Below are positions 34,899-42,426 of a DNA stretch of 64,000 nt, one piece after another (positions within the stretch are counted from its first letter, which is position 1; each line of letters begins with the position of its first letter). Position numbers and translations under genes: made by a program. Source of the DNA: Vibrio ouci (GTDB taxonomy: Bacteria; Pseudomonadota; Gammaproteobacteria; Enterobacterales; Vibrionaceae); assembly GCF_004551525.1 (NCBI RefSeq), contig NZ_SATR01000002.1, positions 124,001 through 188,000 on the forward strand, given 5' to 3'. The notes under the pieces are model-generated. The model searched no databases, was not told where the DNA came from, and saw nothing but the letters and a program-made list of their open reading frames with translations.

Positions 34899-35963
34899 TT
34901 AATATTCTTTGCCCTTCTTATGAGAACGGCTTTCTTCTTGCACTCTTTTGTAAAACTTAGTCAGTTGTTTATAAGAGGCTCGTTGCTCGGCAAGTGTCGC
35001 TGTGTTGCGCTGCTGTTCACGTTGCAGCTTAAGGTAGTTGGTCAGGCGGCGTTCTTCGAGTTCGCCCGATTCGATCGCTTCACGTACACGGCACTTCGGC
35101 TCATCTTGATGTTGGCAGTCCGAAAAACGGCATTGTGCAGCAAATGCTTCAACATCGGAGAAGGTTTCTGCCACACCATCCGTACAATCAATGAGCTGTA
35201 ACTCTCTCATTCCAGGAGTGTCAATCAGTACACCACCACTAGGCAAGAAGTGCAGTGAGCGACTTGTCGTAGTATGTCTACCTTTGCTGTCATCTTCACG
35301 TATGCCGCCAGTCATTTGAGCATCTTGATCTAACAAGCTATTGACTAAGGTTGATTTACCGACGCCGGATGAGCCCATAAAGGCGACTGTTTTACCGGCG
35401 CTACACCATGCTGCGAGTCTTTGACACTCGTTTTGGTCCAATGCGTTTAGACTTTCTACCATTAGCAATGGGTCAAGTGCCTGAACTTGAGCGCGAAGTT
35501 CACTTTCATTGTCGGTTAAGTCCGCTTTAGTTAAGACGATAACGGGCTCTACTTCTGCTTCATGTGCGATAGCAAGGTAGCGCTCAATTCGACTTAGGTT
35601 AAAGTCATCATTCAACGAACAAACGATAAATAACGTCGTCACATTAGCGGCAATCAGTTGCTCGTGAACTTTGCTGCCAGCGGCTTTGCGATGAAAGAGT
35701 GATTGCCTTTCAAGTAGACGGCCAAAGCGTTGATTGGAGTCGAGAATTAGCCAGTCGCCAACGGTCATCGAGGGTAAAGACTTGTGAATATCAAGCTGAA
35801 TTTCACCTTGCTCACTCATAAGCTTATAAATGCTTCGGTGATGTTCAGTTACTCTCGCGATCGTATGATCGTTTTCTAGGTCGTCTAATGTGAGTTGTTG
35901 TTGGAATAGGTTATTCCAGCCAAGTGTCGCTAATGACATAGGCATTTCTGTATTTGTATTCAT
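34899..35963 (-). CDS. rsgA: Small ribosomal subunit biogenesis GTPase RsgA
   Basis: Circularly permuted GTPase acting in 30S ribosome maturation. The 354-residue product shows the permuted motif order: G4 TKAD (145-148) precedes G1 GSSGVGKST (197-205) and G3 DTPG (248-251), with an N-terminal OB-type domain and a C-terminal zinc knuckle (Cys278, Cys283, His285, Cys291). Some Vibrio genomes carry two RsgA-like genes; this one, which is not next to psd, could be the second copy, but this cannot be checked here. Weak GGGGC ribosome site. A hairpin and a 15-codon frame lie in the upstream region. Confidence 0.9.
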   Translation of the reverse strand: MNTNTEMPMSLATLGWNNLFQQQLTLDDLENDHTIARVTEHHRSIYKLMSEQGEIQLDIHKSLPSMTVGDWLILDSNQRFGRLLERQSLFHRKAAGSKVHEQLIAANVTTLFIVCSLNDDFNLSRIERYLAIAHEAEVEPVIVLTKADLTDNESELRAQVQALDPLLMVESLNALDQNECQRLAAWCSAGKTVAFMGSSGVGKSTLVNSLLDQDAQMTGGIREDDSKGRHTTTSRSLHFLPSGGVLIDTPGMRELQLIDCTDGVAETFSDVEAFAAQCRFSDCQHQDEPKCRVREAIESGELEERRLTNYLKLQREQQRNTATLAEQRASYKQLTKFYKRVQEESRSHKKGKEY

Positions 35964-36080
35964 GGTTGCCCCAAGTTTGCAGTTAACCTGCAGAAATTCT
36001 TTTAGGGTCTTTTGACCCCGGTCTAGTTACATCGGGCAAATAGGAAGGAAGGTTAGGAAAGCGATAAGTAATCGTTAGCT

Positions 36081-36128
36081 CTAACGTTGCTTCACCATGT
36101 ATGCCGGGTGGGTTTTTAATACAATCAT
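36081..36128 (-). CDS. Possible 15-residue leader peptide upstream of rsgA
   Basis: ATG at 36128, six bases after AGGAG, opens a 15-codon frame (MIVLKTHPAYMVKQR) ending in TAG. Downstream lies CGTTAG-CT-CTAACG (36073-36086), overlapping the stop, and a hairpin GGGTC-TTTT-GACCC (36005-36018) before rsgA. This could be a translated leader or chance. Low confidence. Confidence 0.25.
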   Translation of the reverse strand: MIVLKTHPAYMVKQR

Positions 36129-36210
36129 CATATTCTCCTAAGCTATTGGAATTAGTTTGCGTAGCAATAATAGCAAAAGAGGTGAGCGTTTGCCCACCTC
36201 CTTGTATTGT

Positions 36211-36657
36211 TTAGTGATGATGCTTCATTCCGCTCATCACTTTCTTGATTGGTGCGGTAAAGGTCTGCTTCTGACCATTAGCAAAAGTGATTTGTACATC
36301 GATTTCTTCGCCTTCAACCAGTGGCTTTTTCAGGTCAAATAGCATGATGTGCAGGCTACCAGGTTTGAGCTCGACGCTACCTTTTGCTGGGATTTCGATA
36401 CGTTCAACTTGGCGCATTTTCATCACATCGCCTTCTTTAAGCACATCATGCAGCTCGACTTTGCCAGCGGCATCTGTTGATGCAGACACGATGTAACGAG
36501 CATTTTCACTGCGGTTCATGATCTCAGCAAAAACAGCGCTCGTTGCTGCATTAGGTGGGGTAGCACGGGCATAGGCATGGTGCGTCATGATATCCATCTT
36601 CGCTTGTGCAAGTGGGCTTAATGCTAGCGTGGCTAAAATTAGGGCTTTAAGTTTCAT
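36211..36657 (-). CDS. Periplasmic copper chaperone PCu(A)C
   Basis: Exported Cu(I) chaperone of 148 residues that delivers copper to the CuA site of cytochrome oxidase, usually together with Sco1. Signal peptide 1-19 (LSPLAQA), then the exact copper motif His70-X10-Met81-X21-His103-X-Met105. A His-rich tail (MSGMKHHH) may be a second copper site. It follows sco1 with only five bases between, so they form one operon. Confidence 0.93.
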   Translation of the reverse strand: MKLKALILATLALSPLAQAKMDIMTHHAYARATPPNAATSAVFAEIMNRSENARYIVSASTDAAGKVELHDVLKEGDVMKMRQVERIEIPAKGSVELKPGSLHIMLFDLKKPLVEGEEIDVQITFANGQKQTFTAPIKKVMSGMKHHH

Positions 36658-36662
36658 TGTAA

Positions 36663-37253
36663 CTAACCTTTGGAAGTAATAGTTTTAAAGGCTTCAACCA
36701 ATGGGGCTGGAGTCAAAGTATGTGGCACTTTAGTGATTAACGTGCCATCTGGTTTTAGGAAGTAGAAATACGAACTATGGTCGAGCGTGTATTTTAGTTC
36801 CGAGTTTTCTAATTCGGTTTTGCGAAAGATAACTCCGTATTTGTGCGCCAGCGGAGTTGTAACATCCAGCGGTGCAGACAAGCCTTCGATCATAGGGTGA
36901 AAGTACTGCGCATATTTATAGGAGTCCGCAGCGGCATCACGCTCAGGATCGAGCGAAATGAAAATAGGGCGAAACTTATCTTTGGTCGGTTGATCGACTT
37001 GGTTGAGTGCGCCTGCTAGCATCGCTAAAGAGGTTGGACAAACATCGGGGCAGCGAGTAAAGCCGAAGTAAACAACGCGAATACGTTCGTCACTAGGATC
37101 AAACAGCGATACAGCCTGGTTATTTTCACCAAAAAGAGTCACGGAAGAGTCTTCGGTCGTCGAAGTGGTTTCGTCTTGAAGGTCTAGGTAGCTTTTCAGT
37201 CCGAACCCTAGAACAAAGGCTGCGATTAAGATAAGAGTCCAGTTTTTACTCAT
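36663..37253 (-). CDS. SCO1/SenC family copper delivery protein
   Basis: Membrane-anchored thioredoxin-fold protein of 196 residues needed for copper insertion into cytochrome oxidase. One N-terminal membrane helix (5-20), then the copper/redox motif Cys68-x3-Cys72 (CPDVC) with the partner His159 (LDHSSYFYF). All ligands present. It overlaps the upstream unknown gene by 4 bases and precedes the PCu(A)C gene, giving a three-gene copper operon. Confidence 0.93.
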   Translation of the reverse strand: MSKNWTLILIAAFVLGFGLKSYLDLQDETTSTTEDSSVTLFGENNQAVSLFDPSDERIRVVYFGFTRCPDVCPTSLAMLAGALNQVDQPTKDKFRPIFISLDPERDAAADSYKYAQYFHPMIEGLSAPLDVTTPLAHKYGVIFRKTELENSELKYTLDHSSYFYFLKPDGTLITKVPHTLTPAPLVEAFKTITSKG

Positions 37254-37678
37254 CTTTCCATCCTTATCGATGTTTTAAGTGTCTCTGCACCATCAGTGAT
37301 TGTGCCGTACCAAGTCATGGCTTCAGTTGTGCATACAGGAAGAATGACCTGTCCAGAGAATTTACCATTGGCGTTTTTATCGAGCTTGAAGACAACTTTA
37401 CCCATCTCCATTTCGTAACCTTGCAAGGAAATCAACAATTGCTCACTCGAACTTTCAGGCCAGTCGACTTCAACGACGGTAGGAACCAGTGGTTGACTTG
37501 TGTCTTTGTCCGCCTGCACTGTCTTATGATCTTGCGTGCAAGATTTCGTGGTAATCAGACAATATTCATCGAGAGAAATCTTGGCGTTTTTGGTACTGAA
37601 CCAGTGCAGGATATCACTGGCAAAAAAGCCGCCACCGAGCGCGATAACGAGTAAAAGCAGTTTAGCTACAGAAGGCAT
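37250..37678 (-). CDS. Unknown membrane-anchored protein in copper operon
   Basis: Unrecognised protein of 142 residues. One N-terminal hydrophobic helix (about 5-23), then a periplasmic part with Cys40 and Cys47 (EYCLITTKSC) and a later Cys in ILPVCTTEAMTWYG, plus an immunoglobulin-like pattern of strands. It is the first gene of the copper operon and overlaps sco1 by ATGA, so a role in copper or cytochrome oxidase assembly is likely, but nothing in the sequence fixes it. The Met at 37678 is the plain first codon of the frame. Confidence 0.75.
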   Translation of the reverse strand: MPSVAKLLLLVIALGGGFFASDILHWFSTKNAKISLDEYCLITTKSCTQDHKTVQADKDTSQPLVPTVVEVDWPESSSEQLLISLQGYEMEMGKVVFKLDKNANGKFSGQVILPVCTTEAMTWYGTITDGAETLKTSIRMER

Positions 37679-37769
37679 GTTATTCGTTCCATGATTGTAT
37701 CCGGCGCAATGCTAGCATAACGCTATGGGAAGCAAGGGGTTAGGGAATAAAAACTGTGCTGGTCATCAA

Positions 37770-38318
37770 CTAGAACGCGTCACTTGTAGGGCTTTTCTTG
37801 ATGCCATAGATGGCATGGTCGAGAATTCGTTCGCCAATTTTTTCTTGGTTGGTCAGTATGCCTTCTAACGTCATGCCTACTCGCTCAGCCACACGGCGGC
37901 TCGGTTGGTTATCTACGGCGGCTGAGAGTTGCACCTTCACCATATCGAGCTCATTAAAGGCTTTATTGATTAAGTGATTGACGATACGGGTAACGATACC
38001 TTTACCTTGGTGACGTTGAGAGAGCCAATAGCCGACTTCGGCACTGAGTGTATCGTAGTTAATGGTATTAAAGCTGCAGTTTCCGACAATCTCTCCACGA
38101 TAGACGATTGCGCAGGTCATTGACTTTCCTTCGGCGTATTCGTGTAGTACGCGCTGAATAAAGTGACGGAAGTCTTGTTCATTTTGACAGTGGGTAGGCC
38201 AAGCGAGCCATTGCGACAAATAGTCAACTTGATCGCACACCAGTGAAGCATATTGATGAGCGAATGATTCTTGGACTAACGCGAGCGAAAGTTCGTCGTC
38301 TATTTTTTCAGTGAACAT
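37770..38318 (-). CDS. GNAT acetyltransferase, RimJ/RimL-like
   Basis: GNAT-fold N-acetyltransferase of 182 residues. The acetyl-CoA-binding loop is in QRHQGKGIVTRIVNHL (Q/RxxGxG/A), and the sequence order (GNCSFNTINYDTLSAEVGYWLS..., VDNQPSRRVAERVGM) matches the RimJ/RimL/YdaF group, whose members acetylate ribosomal proteins or small substrates. The substrate is unknown. Stands alone, divergent from the HD-GYP gene. Confidence 0.85.
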   Translation of the reverse strand: MFTEKIDDELSLALVQESFAHQYASLVCDQVDYLSQWLAWPTHCQNEQDFRHFIQRVLHEYAEGKSMTCAIVYRGEIVGNCSFNTINYDTLSAEVGYWLSQRHQGKGIVTRIVNHLINKAFNELDMVKVQLSAAVDNQPSRRVAERVGMTLEGILTNQEKIGERILDHAIYGIKKSPTSDAF

Positions 38319-38541
38319 ATGGCTTCCCCTACAGTTTTAAACACTAAACGTAACAAACTCTAACAGTGATGGCCATAACGTATTGTTGTATAAATGCTTT
38401 ATTTCTGGCACGAAAAAAATGTCTCACGCTGCATAAGTCACAATTCTGTTAATAACCATTAATAATTTATGGTCTATGGAGGCCTCTTTCGTATACCCTT
38501 AAATGCATAATAATTATTTATATAACAACAAAAACGTGAGT

Positions 38542-39816
38542 ATGGAATTTCCCAAGGAAGATGTATGTGTCGATATGCATCGCGTGCTGTTTGAAATCGC
38601 TTATGCTCTGGATGCCGTCGGTTACGATGAAATCTATCATGGCCATCGAGTCGCTTACATAGCCTATAGCTGTGCTATGCGAATGGGGTGGAGCGAAGAG
38701 AAAGCGCATAAAGCGTTTGCATTAGGTTTAATCCACGATTGCGGCGTATCAGAAAATAGTGAGCTCGATGTTTTACTCACCTCATTTATCCCACAAGAGA
38801 CTCAGCGCCACTGCATTAAAGGCTATGAACTGCTTCAGGCGTGTGAACCTTTAAATCATTTCGCTATCCCTATTCTTTATCATCATACTGATTGGCGGCA
38901 GCTTTCAGAGATTCCAGATATTAGCGATGATGATAAGCAACTCTCAGCGCTGATCTTTTTAGCCGATCGAGTTGATTACCTACAGTGCTCTCGTCCTTAT
39001 GATTCGTATGGCAATGTGACTTCAGAAAGCAAAAGATATATTGCTGCTGAGTTGTCTGCGAATGCTGGCACTATATTCAATCCGTCCATCGTTGAATCGA
39101 TGAATGAGCTCCTGACTTGTGATGATTTTTGGTTTTCTATGGAGCTACGGCACATAGAAAATTTATCGTCTCAATTTGTTCATGCGTTCGCTAATCGATC
39201 GCAAACTGGGCTGGAGGAATCGATTTGTGTCGCCGAGTTGTTTGCTCAAATCGTTGATGCAAAAAGCTCATTTACTTATCAGCACTCGAATCACGTGGCG
39301 CGTTTGGCAGAGTATTTAGCGGGTAAGCTTGGTTATTCTCCTCAAACTTGTCGGATGCTCTATCTCGCTGGACTTATTCACGATATTGGCAAACTAAAGA
39401 CACCAAGTAGCATTCTACACAAGCCTGATCAGTTAACCGACGACGAGTATTGCTGTATTAAGCGTCATGCCACGGATTCTCGTCATGCGTTAGAGAACAT
39501 GTTTAAAGATTCTTTAGTGATTGACTGGGCTGCAAATCATCATGAGCGTCTTGATGGTTCGGGTTATCCATTAGGCTTGACGGCAAAGCAGCTTGACGGT
39601 CCGAGTCGTTTGGTTGCGGTGACTGACGTGTTCCAAGCATTAACTCAGTCGAGGCCGTATCGAGCAGGGCTATCTCTTGAGAAGACCTTACGTATTCTTG
39701 AAGAATTAGTCGACGATGGAAAGTTAGATAGGCAGGTATTTGACTGTATCTCGGCCAATCGAGAAGTTTGCTATCGAATCTCAACTGGCTGCGAGTACTT
39801 AGCAGAGCCAGCGTAG
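38542..39816 (+). CDS. HD-GYP domain protein, probable c-di-GMP phosphodiesterase
   Basis: Protein of 424 residues with two HD-type domains. The N-terminal half has HGHRVAYIAY and HDCGVSE, a degenerate first HD domain; the C-terminal half (about 245-410) is a full HD-GYP domain with His280-Asp281 (HDIGK) and HHERLDGSGYP (about 333-343). The metal ligands and GYP are intact, so it probably degrades c-di-GMP. No membrane helix, so it is cytoplasmic. Start is uncertain: ATG 38542 (MEFPKED) follows GTGAG; ATG 38503 lies upstream in frame but directly after a -10-like element (TATACC), which would make that mRNA leaderless. Its stop codon lies within a terminator stem shared with the convergent gene. 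Confidence 0.85.
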   Translation: MEFPKEDVCVDMHRVLFEIAYALDAVGYDEIYHGHRVAYIAYSCAMRMGWSEEKAHKAFALGLIHDCGVSENSELDVLLTSFIPQETQRHCIKGYELLQACEPLNHFAIPILYHHTDWRQLSEIPDISDDDKQLSALIFLADRVDYLQCSRPYDSYGNVTSESKRYIAAELSANAGTIFNPSIVESMNELLTCDDFWFSMELRHIENLSSQFVHAFANRSQTGLEESICVAELFAQIVDAKSSFTYQHSNHVARLAEYLAGKLGYSPQTCRMLYLAGLIHDIGKLKTPSSILHKPDQLTDDEYCCIKRHATDSRHALENMFKDSLVIDWAANHHERLDGSGYPLGLTAKQLDGPSRLVAVTDVFQALTQSRPYRAGLSLEKTLRILEELVDDGKLDRQVFDCISANREVCYRISTGCEYLAEPA

Positions 39817-39833
39817 CGAATACGCTGGCCCTT
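39807..39833. terminator. Terminator overlapping HD-GYP stop codon
   Basis: GCCAGCGTA (39807-39815) pairs with TACGCTGGC (39821-39829), loop GCGAA, then CTTTA. It overlaps the stop codon of the HD-GYP gene and lies 13 bases from the convergent DUF2057 gene end. Confidence 0.65.
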
Positions 39834-39841
39834 TATAGTCA

Positions 39842-40483
39842 TTACTTACTGTTGATATAAGCTTTGAACTTCGCTTGTGTCTCAGCGTCCGCTTTGTCAT
39901 ACCAAAAATGCAGCATTTCTTCAGCTGTCGTGTTTGCTGCTTTGCCATCTGCTGGCAGAGTAGCAGGTAAGGTCACAGGAACAACCGCTGCTGTTGAAAC
40001 GGCAGCAATACCACCTTTGCGGTTGTATTCTGCAAGCTCAATTTGGTGATTACGTCCAATTTGCATTCCATCTTTGACTAACTTGTCCTGTTTAACGGAG
40101 ATGGATTGGCCGCTTTTATCCTTCAGATTCCACTCTAAGTTACGAATCTTCTTCGAACCATCGTGCTCATTACGGTAGGTAGGAAGTTCAAATTCCAACT
40201 CGCTGTTTGTCGCGGTAAACGTGCCGATGATTGGGTCGCTCTCTAGGATGATGCGATCTTTACCCTGATCAAAGTAAGGGTTGTAGGTGAACAGAATTTG
40301 GTTTTTACCATCTGGTAAGGTAAGCGTCTTTGTCGCAGAGAAAAAGCCGCCAGAAAGTTCTGGTTGTGCATCGTTGGCAACTAACACTTCAACAGTGTCA
40401 GGGATTTCAATAGTAACAGCAGCAGTCGTAAAGCCACTAAAGCCTAGCGCAGCCATAGCAAGTAGTGTTGTTTTAATTCTCAT
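39842..40483 (-). CDS. DUF2057 (YccT-like) exported protein
   Basis: Exported protein of 213 residues. Signal peptide MRIKTTLLAMAALGFSGFTTAA, then a sequence opening VTIEIPDTVEVLVAND and LTLPDGKNQILFTYNPYF, typical of DUF2057 (YccT) proteins, beta-rich periplasmic proteins of unknown function found mostly in Enterobacterales and Vibrio. YccT has been linked to curli regulation in enterobacteria. I start at 40483, seven bases after AGGA; the open frame extends 126 bases upstream into non-coding-like sequence. Confidence 0.82.
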   Translation of the reverse strand: MRIKTTLLAMAALGFSGFTTAAVTIEIPDTVEVLVANDAQPELSGGFFSATKTLTLPDGKNQILFTYNPYFDQGKDRIILESDPIIGTFTATNSELEFELPTYRNEHDGSKKIRNLEWNLKDKSGQSISVKQDKLVKDGMQIGRNHQIELAEYNRKGGIAAVSTAAVVPVTLPATLPADGKAANTTAEEMLHFWYDKADAETQAKFKAYINSK

Positions 40484-40701
40484 TTTGAGTTTCCTAATAA
40501 ACAGGCACTTAACCCAGAGAGAGTGCCTAGCTTGAGGAGTCTTTGCAATATTCAAATGTAAGAAGTTGGAAAAATTCATCAATTTTTCATAACTGCTCTT
40601 ATTGTTCACGAAGGTGATTTAGTGGATTTAGCAAGGTTTCGCCTAATTCGAAGCAGTGATCAACTAAAGTTAAAGGGAGTCAATCAATAAGGAGATGAGT
40701 G

Positions 40702-42099
40702 ATGAAACGTATTCCAGAACCCTTTCGAATCAAAATGGTTGAACCGATTAAAATGACAACTTGGGACGACCGAGTGGAAGCACTCAATCAAGCAGGGCTG
40801 AACCCATTTTTACTGCGCAGTGATGATGTCTACATTGACCTTCTTACTGACTCAGGCACGGGGGCCATGAGCGATAATCAGTGGGCGGGCTTGATGATGG
40901 GCGATGAGTCCTACGCAGGGAGTCGCAACTACTACAATTTGTGCGCGGCAGTGGAACATTTCTTTGGCTATAAGTTAACTGTGCCGGCTCACCAAGGCCG
41001 AGGCGCGGAACAGATCCTTTTCCCTGCGCTTATCGAACGTATGCAAACAGTCCGGGGTGGTAAAGATCCAATATTTATCTCCAATTATCATTTCGATACA
41101 ACGGCTGGTCATATTGAACTCAATGGCGGTAAGGCAATTAACGTCGTAGATAAGCATGCTTTTGATACGACAACGCCTTATGACTGGAAGGGTAACTTTG
41201 ACTTAGAGCTGCTAGAATCTACGATTGCCAAGTATGGGGCAGAAAACATCTGCGCGATTATCACTACTGTCACTTGTAACAGCTCAGGAGGCCAGCCTGT
41301 CTCAATGGCCAATATGCGCGCTGCGTATGAAATCGCGAGTAAAAACGATATTCCGGTCGTGATTGATTCCGCTCGTTATTGTGAGAATGCTTACTTTATC
41401 AAGCAGCGCGAAGCGGGGTATCAAAATAAATCCATTTTGGAGATCATCCGCGAAATGTACCAATATGGTGACATGCTAACTATGTCCGCGAAGAAAGATC
41501 CATTGGTTAATATCGGTGGGCTATGTTGTATTCGCGATCACGAGGAGCTGTTTCAAGCGGTACGTATTCGATGCGTACCAATGGAAGGCTTTGTCACCTA
41601 TGGCGGTATGGCGGGCCGCGATATGGAGGCCTTGGCCCGTGGTCTCTATGAGGGGGCTGATGAAGACTACCTTCATTATCGAATTAGCCAAGTGGCGTAT
41701 TTGGGTGAACGCTTGCGAGAGGGAGGGGTTCCAATCCAGTACCCAACCGGTGGTCACGCCGTTTTTGTCGATGCAGCGAAAGTTCTGCCTCATATTCCTG
41801 CTCAAGAGTTTCCGGGGCAAGTGCTATGTAACGCGCTCTACCTTGAAGCGGGCATTAGAGCAGTAGAAATTGGTTCACTACTGTTAGGTCGTGATCCTGA
41901 AACAGGAGAGCAAAAGGAATCAGAGCTTGAATTGATGCGCTTAACCATTCCGCGCCGCGTTTATACCAATGATCATATGGACTATATTGCTGATGCGATT
42001 ATTGCGCTTAAACAACGTGCTCATGCACTAAAAGGCTTAACTTTTGACTATGAGCCTCCCGTTCTGCGCCACTTTACCGCTCGTTTCAAATCTAAGTAG
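40702..42099 (+). CDS. tnaA: Tryptophanase (tryptophan indole-lyase)
   Basis: PLP enzyme that splits L-tryptophan into indole, pyruvate and ammonia. The 465-residue product has [32 protein letters not shown], and the PLP Lys in SAKKDPLVN (Lys265, matching Lys270 in E. coli). AAGGAG lies seven bases before ATG 40702. In this window no tnaC leader frame with the usual Trp-Pro arrangement is visible upstream, and no tnaB permease follows, so control by tryptophan attenuation is not evident. Indole is a signalling molecule in Vibrio biofilms. Confidence 0.96.
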   Translation: MKRIPEPFRIKMVEPIKMTTWDDRVEALNQAGLNPFLLRSDDVYIDLLTDSGTGAMSDNQWAGLMMGDESYAGSRNYYNLCAAVEHFFGYKLTVPAHQGRGAEQILFPALIERMQTVRGGKDPIFISNYHFDTTAGHIELNGGKAINVVDKHAFDTTTPYDWKGNFDLELLESTIAKYGAENICAIITTVTCNSSGGQPVSMANMRAAYEIASKNDIPVVIDSARYCENAYFIKQREAGYQNKSILEIIREMYQYGDMLTMSAKKDPLVNIGGLCCIRDHEELFQAVRIRCVPMEGFVTYGGMAGRDMEALARGLYEGADEDYLHYRISQVAYLGERLREGGVPIQYPTGGHAVFVDAAKVLPHIPAQEFPGQVLCNALYLEAGIRAVEIGSLLLGRDPETGEQKESELELMRLTIPRRVYTNDHMDYIADAIIALKQRAHALKGLTFDYEPPVLRHFTARFKSK

Positions 42100-42109
42100 T
42101 GCCGCTAGC

Positions 42110-42147
42110 AACACTGTTACGGCGGCGGTTGTAACAGTGTTCTATTT
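42110..42147 (+). terminator. Terminator after tnaA
   Basis: AACACTGTTAC (42110-42120) pairs perfectly with GTAACAGTGTT (42131-42141), loop of 10, followed by CTATTTT. Intrinsic terminator 11 bases after the stop. Confidence 0.85.
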
Positions 42148-42426
42148 TGTTAACTCCATTCCAAATAGCCAGACCATCTGCCTAAGTGACAGATTTATCT
42201 AAATTATTCTACCAATGTCAGGATTTATAAATTTTGACTCAACATTCAAGTTGCAATGTAACATTTTGATAACCTCCAACTGTTTTTTGACCTTGCCTCG
42301 TAATTAGTTTTTATTTTTTTCATCTAAAAAAAAGTCTCTTAAATACTGAAAGGGATGTTTTCGCGCGTCGAAAGCAGACTTAGCCCCAACGTTAGGGCAA
42401 ACATTCAAGGAATGAGAGAAATAGGT
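42148..42426. other. Upstream region of chitinase gene
   Basis: AT-rich, no gene visible. It holds TTGACT (42234) with TAACAT (42259) at a long 19-base spacing, a candidate but weak promoter. The chitinase frame is open from 42355, which I regard as leader and not coding. Confidence 0.4.
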
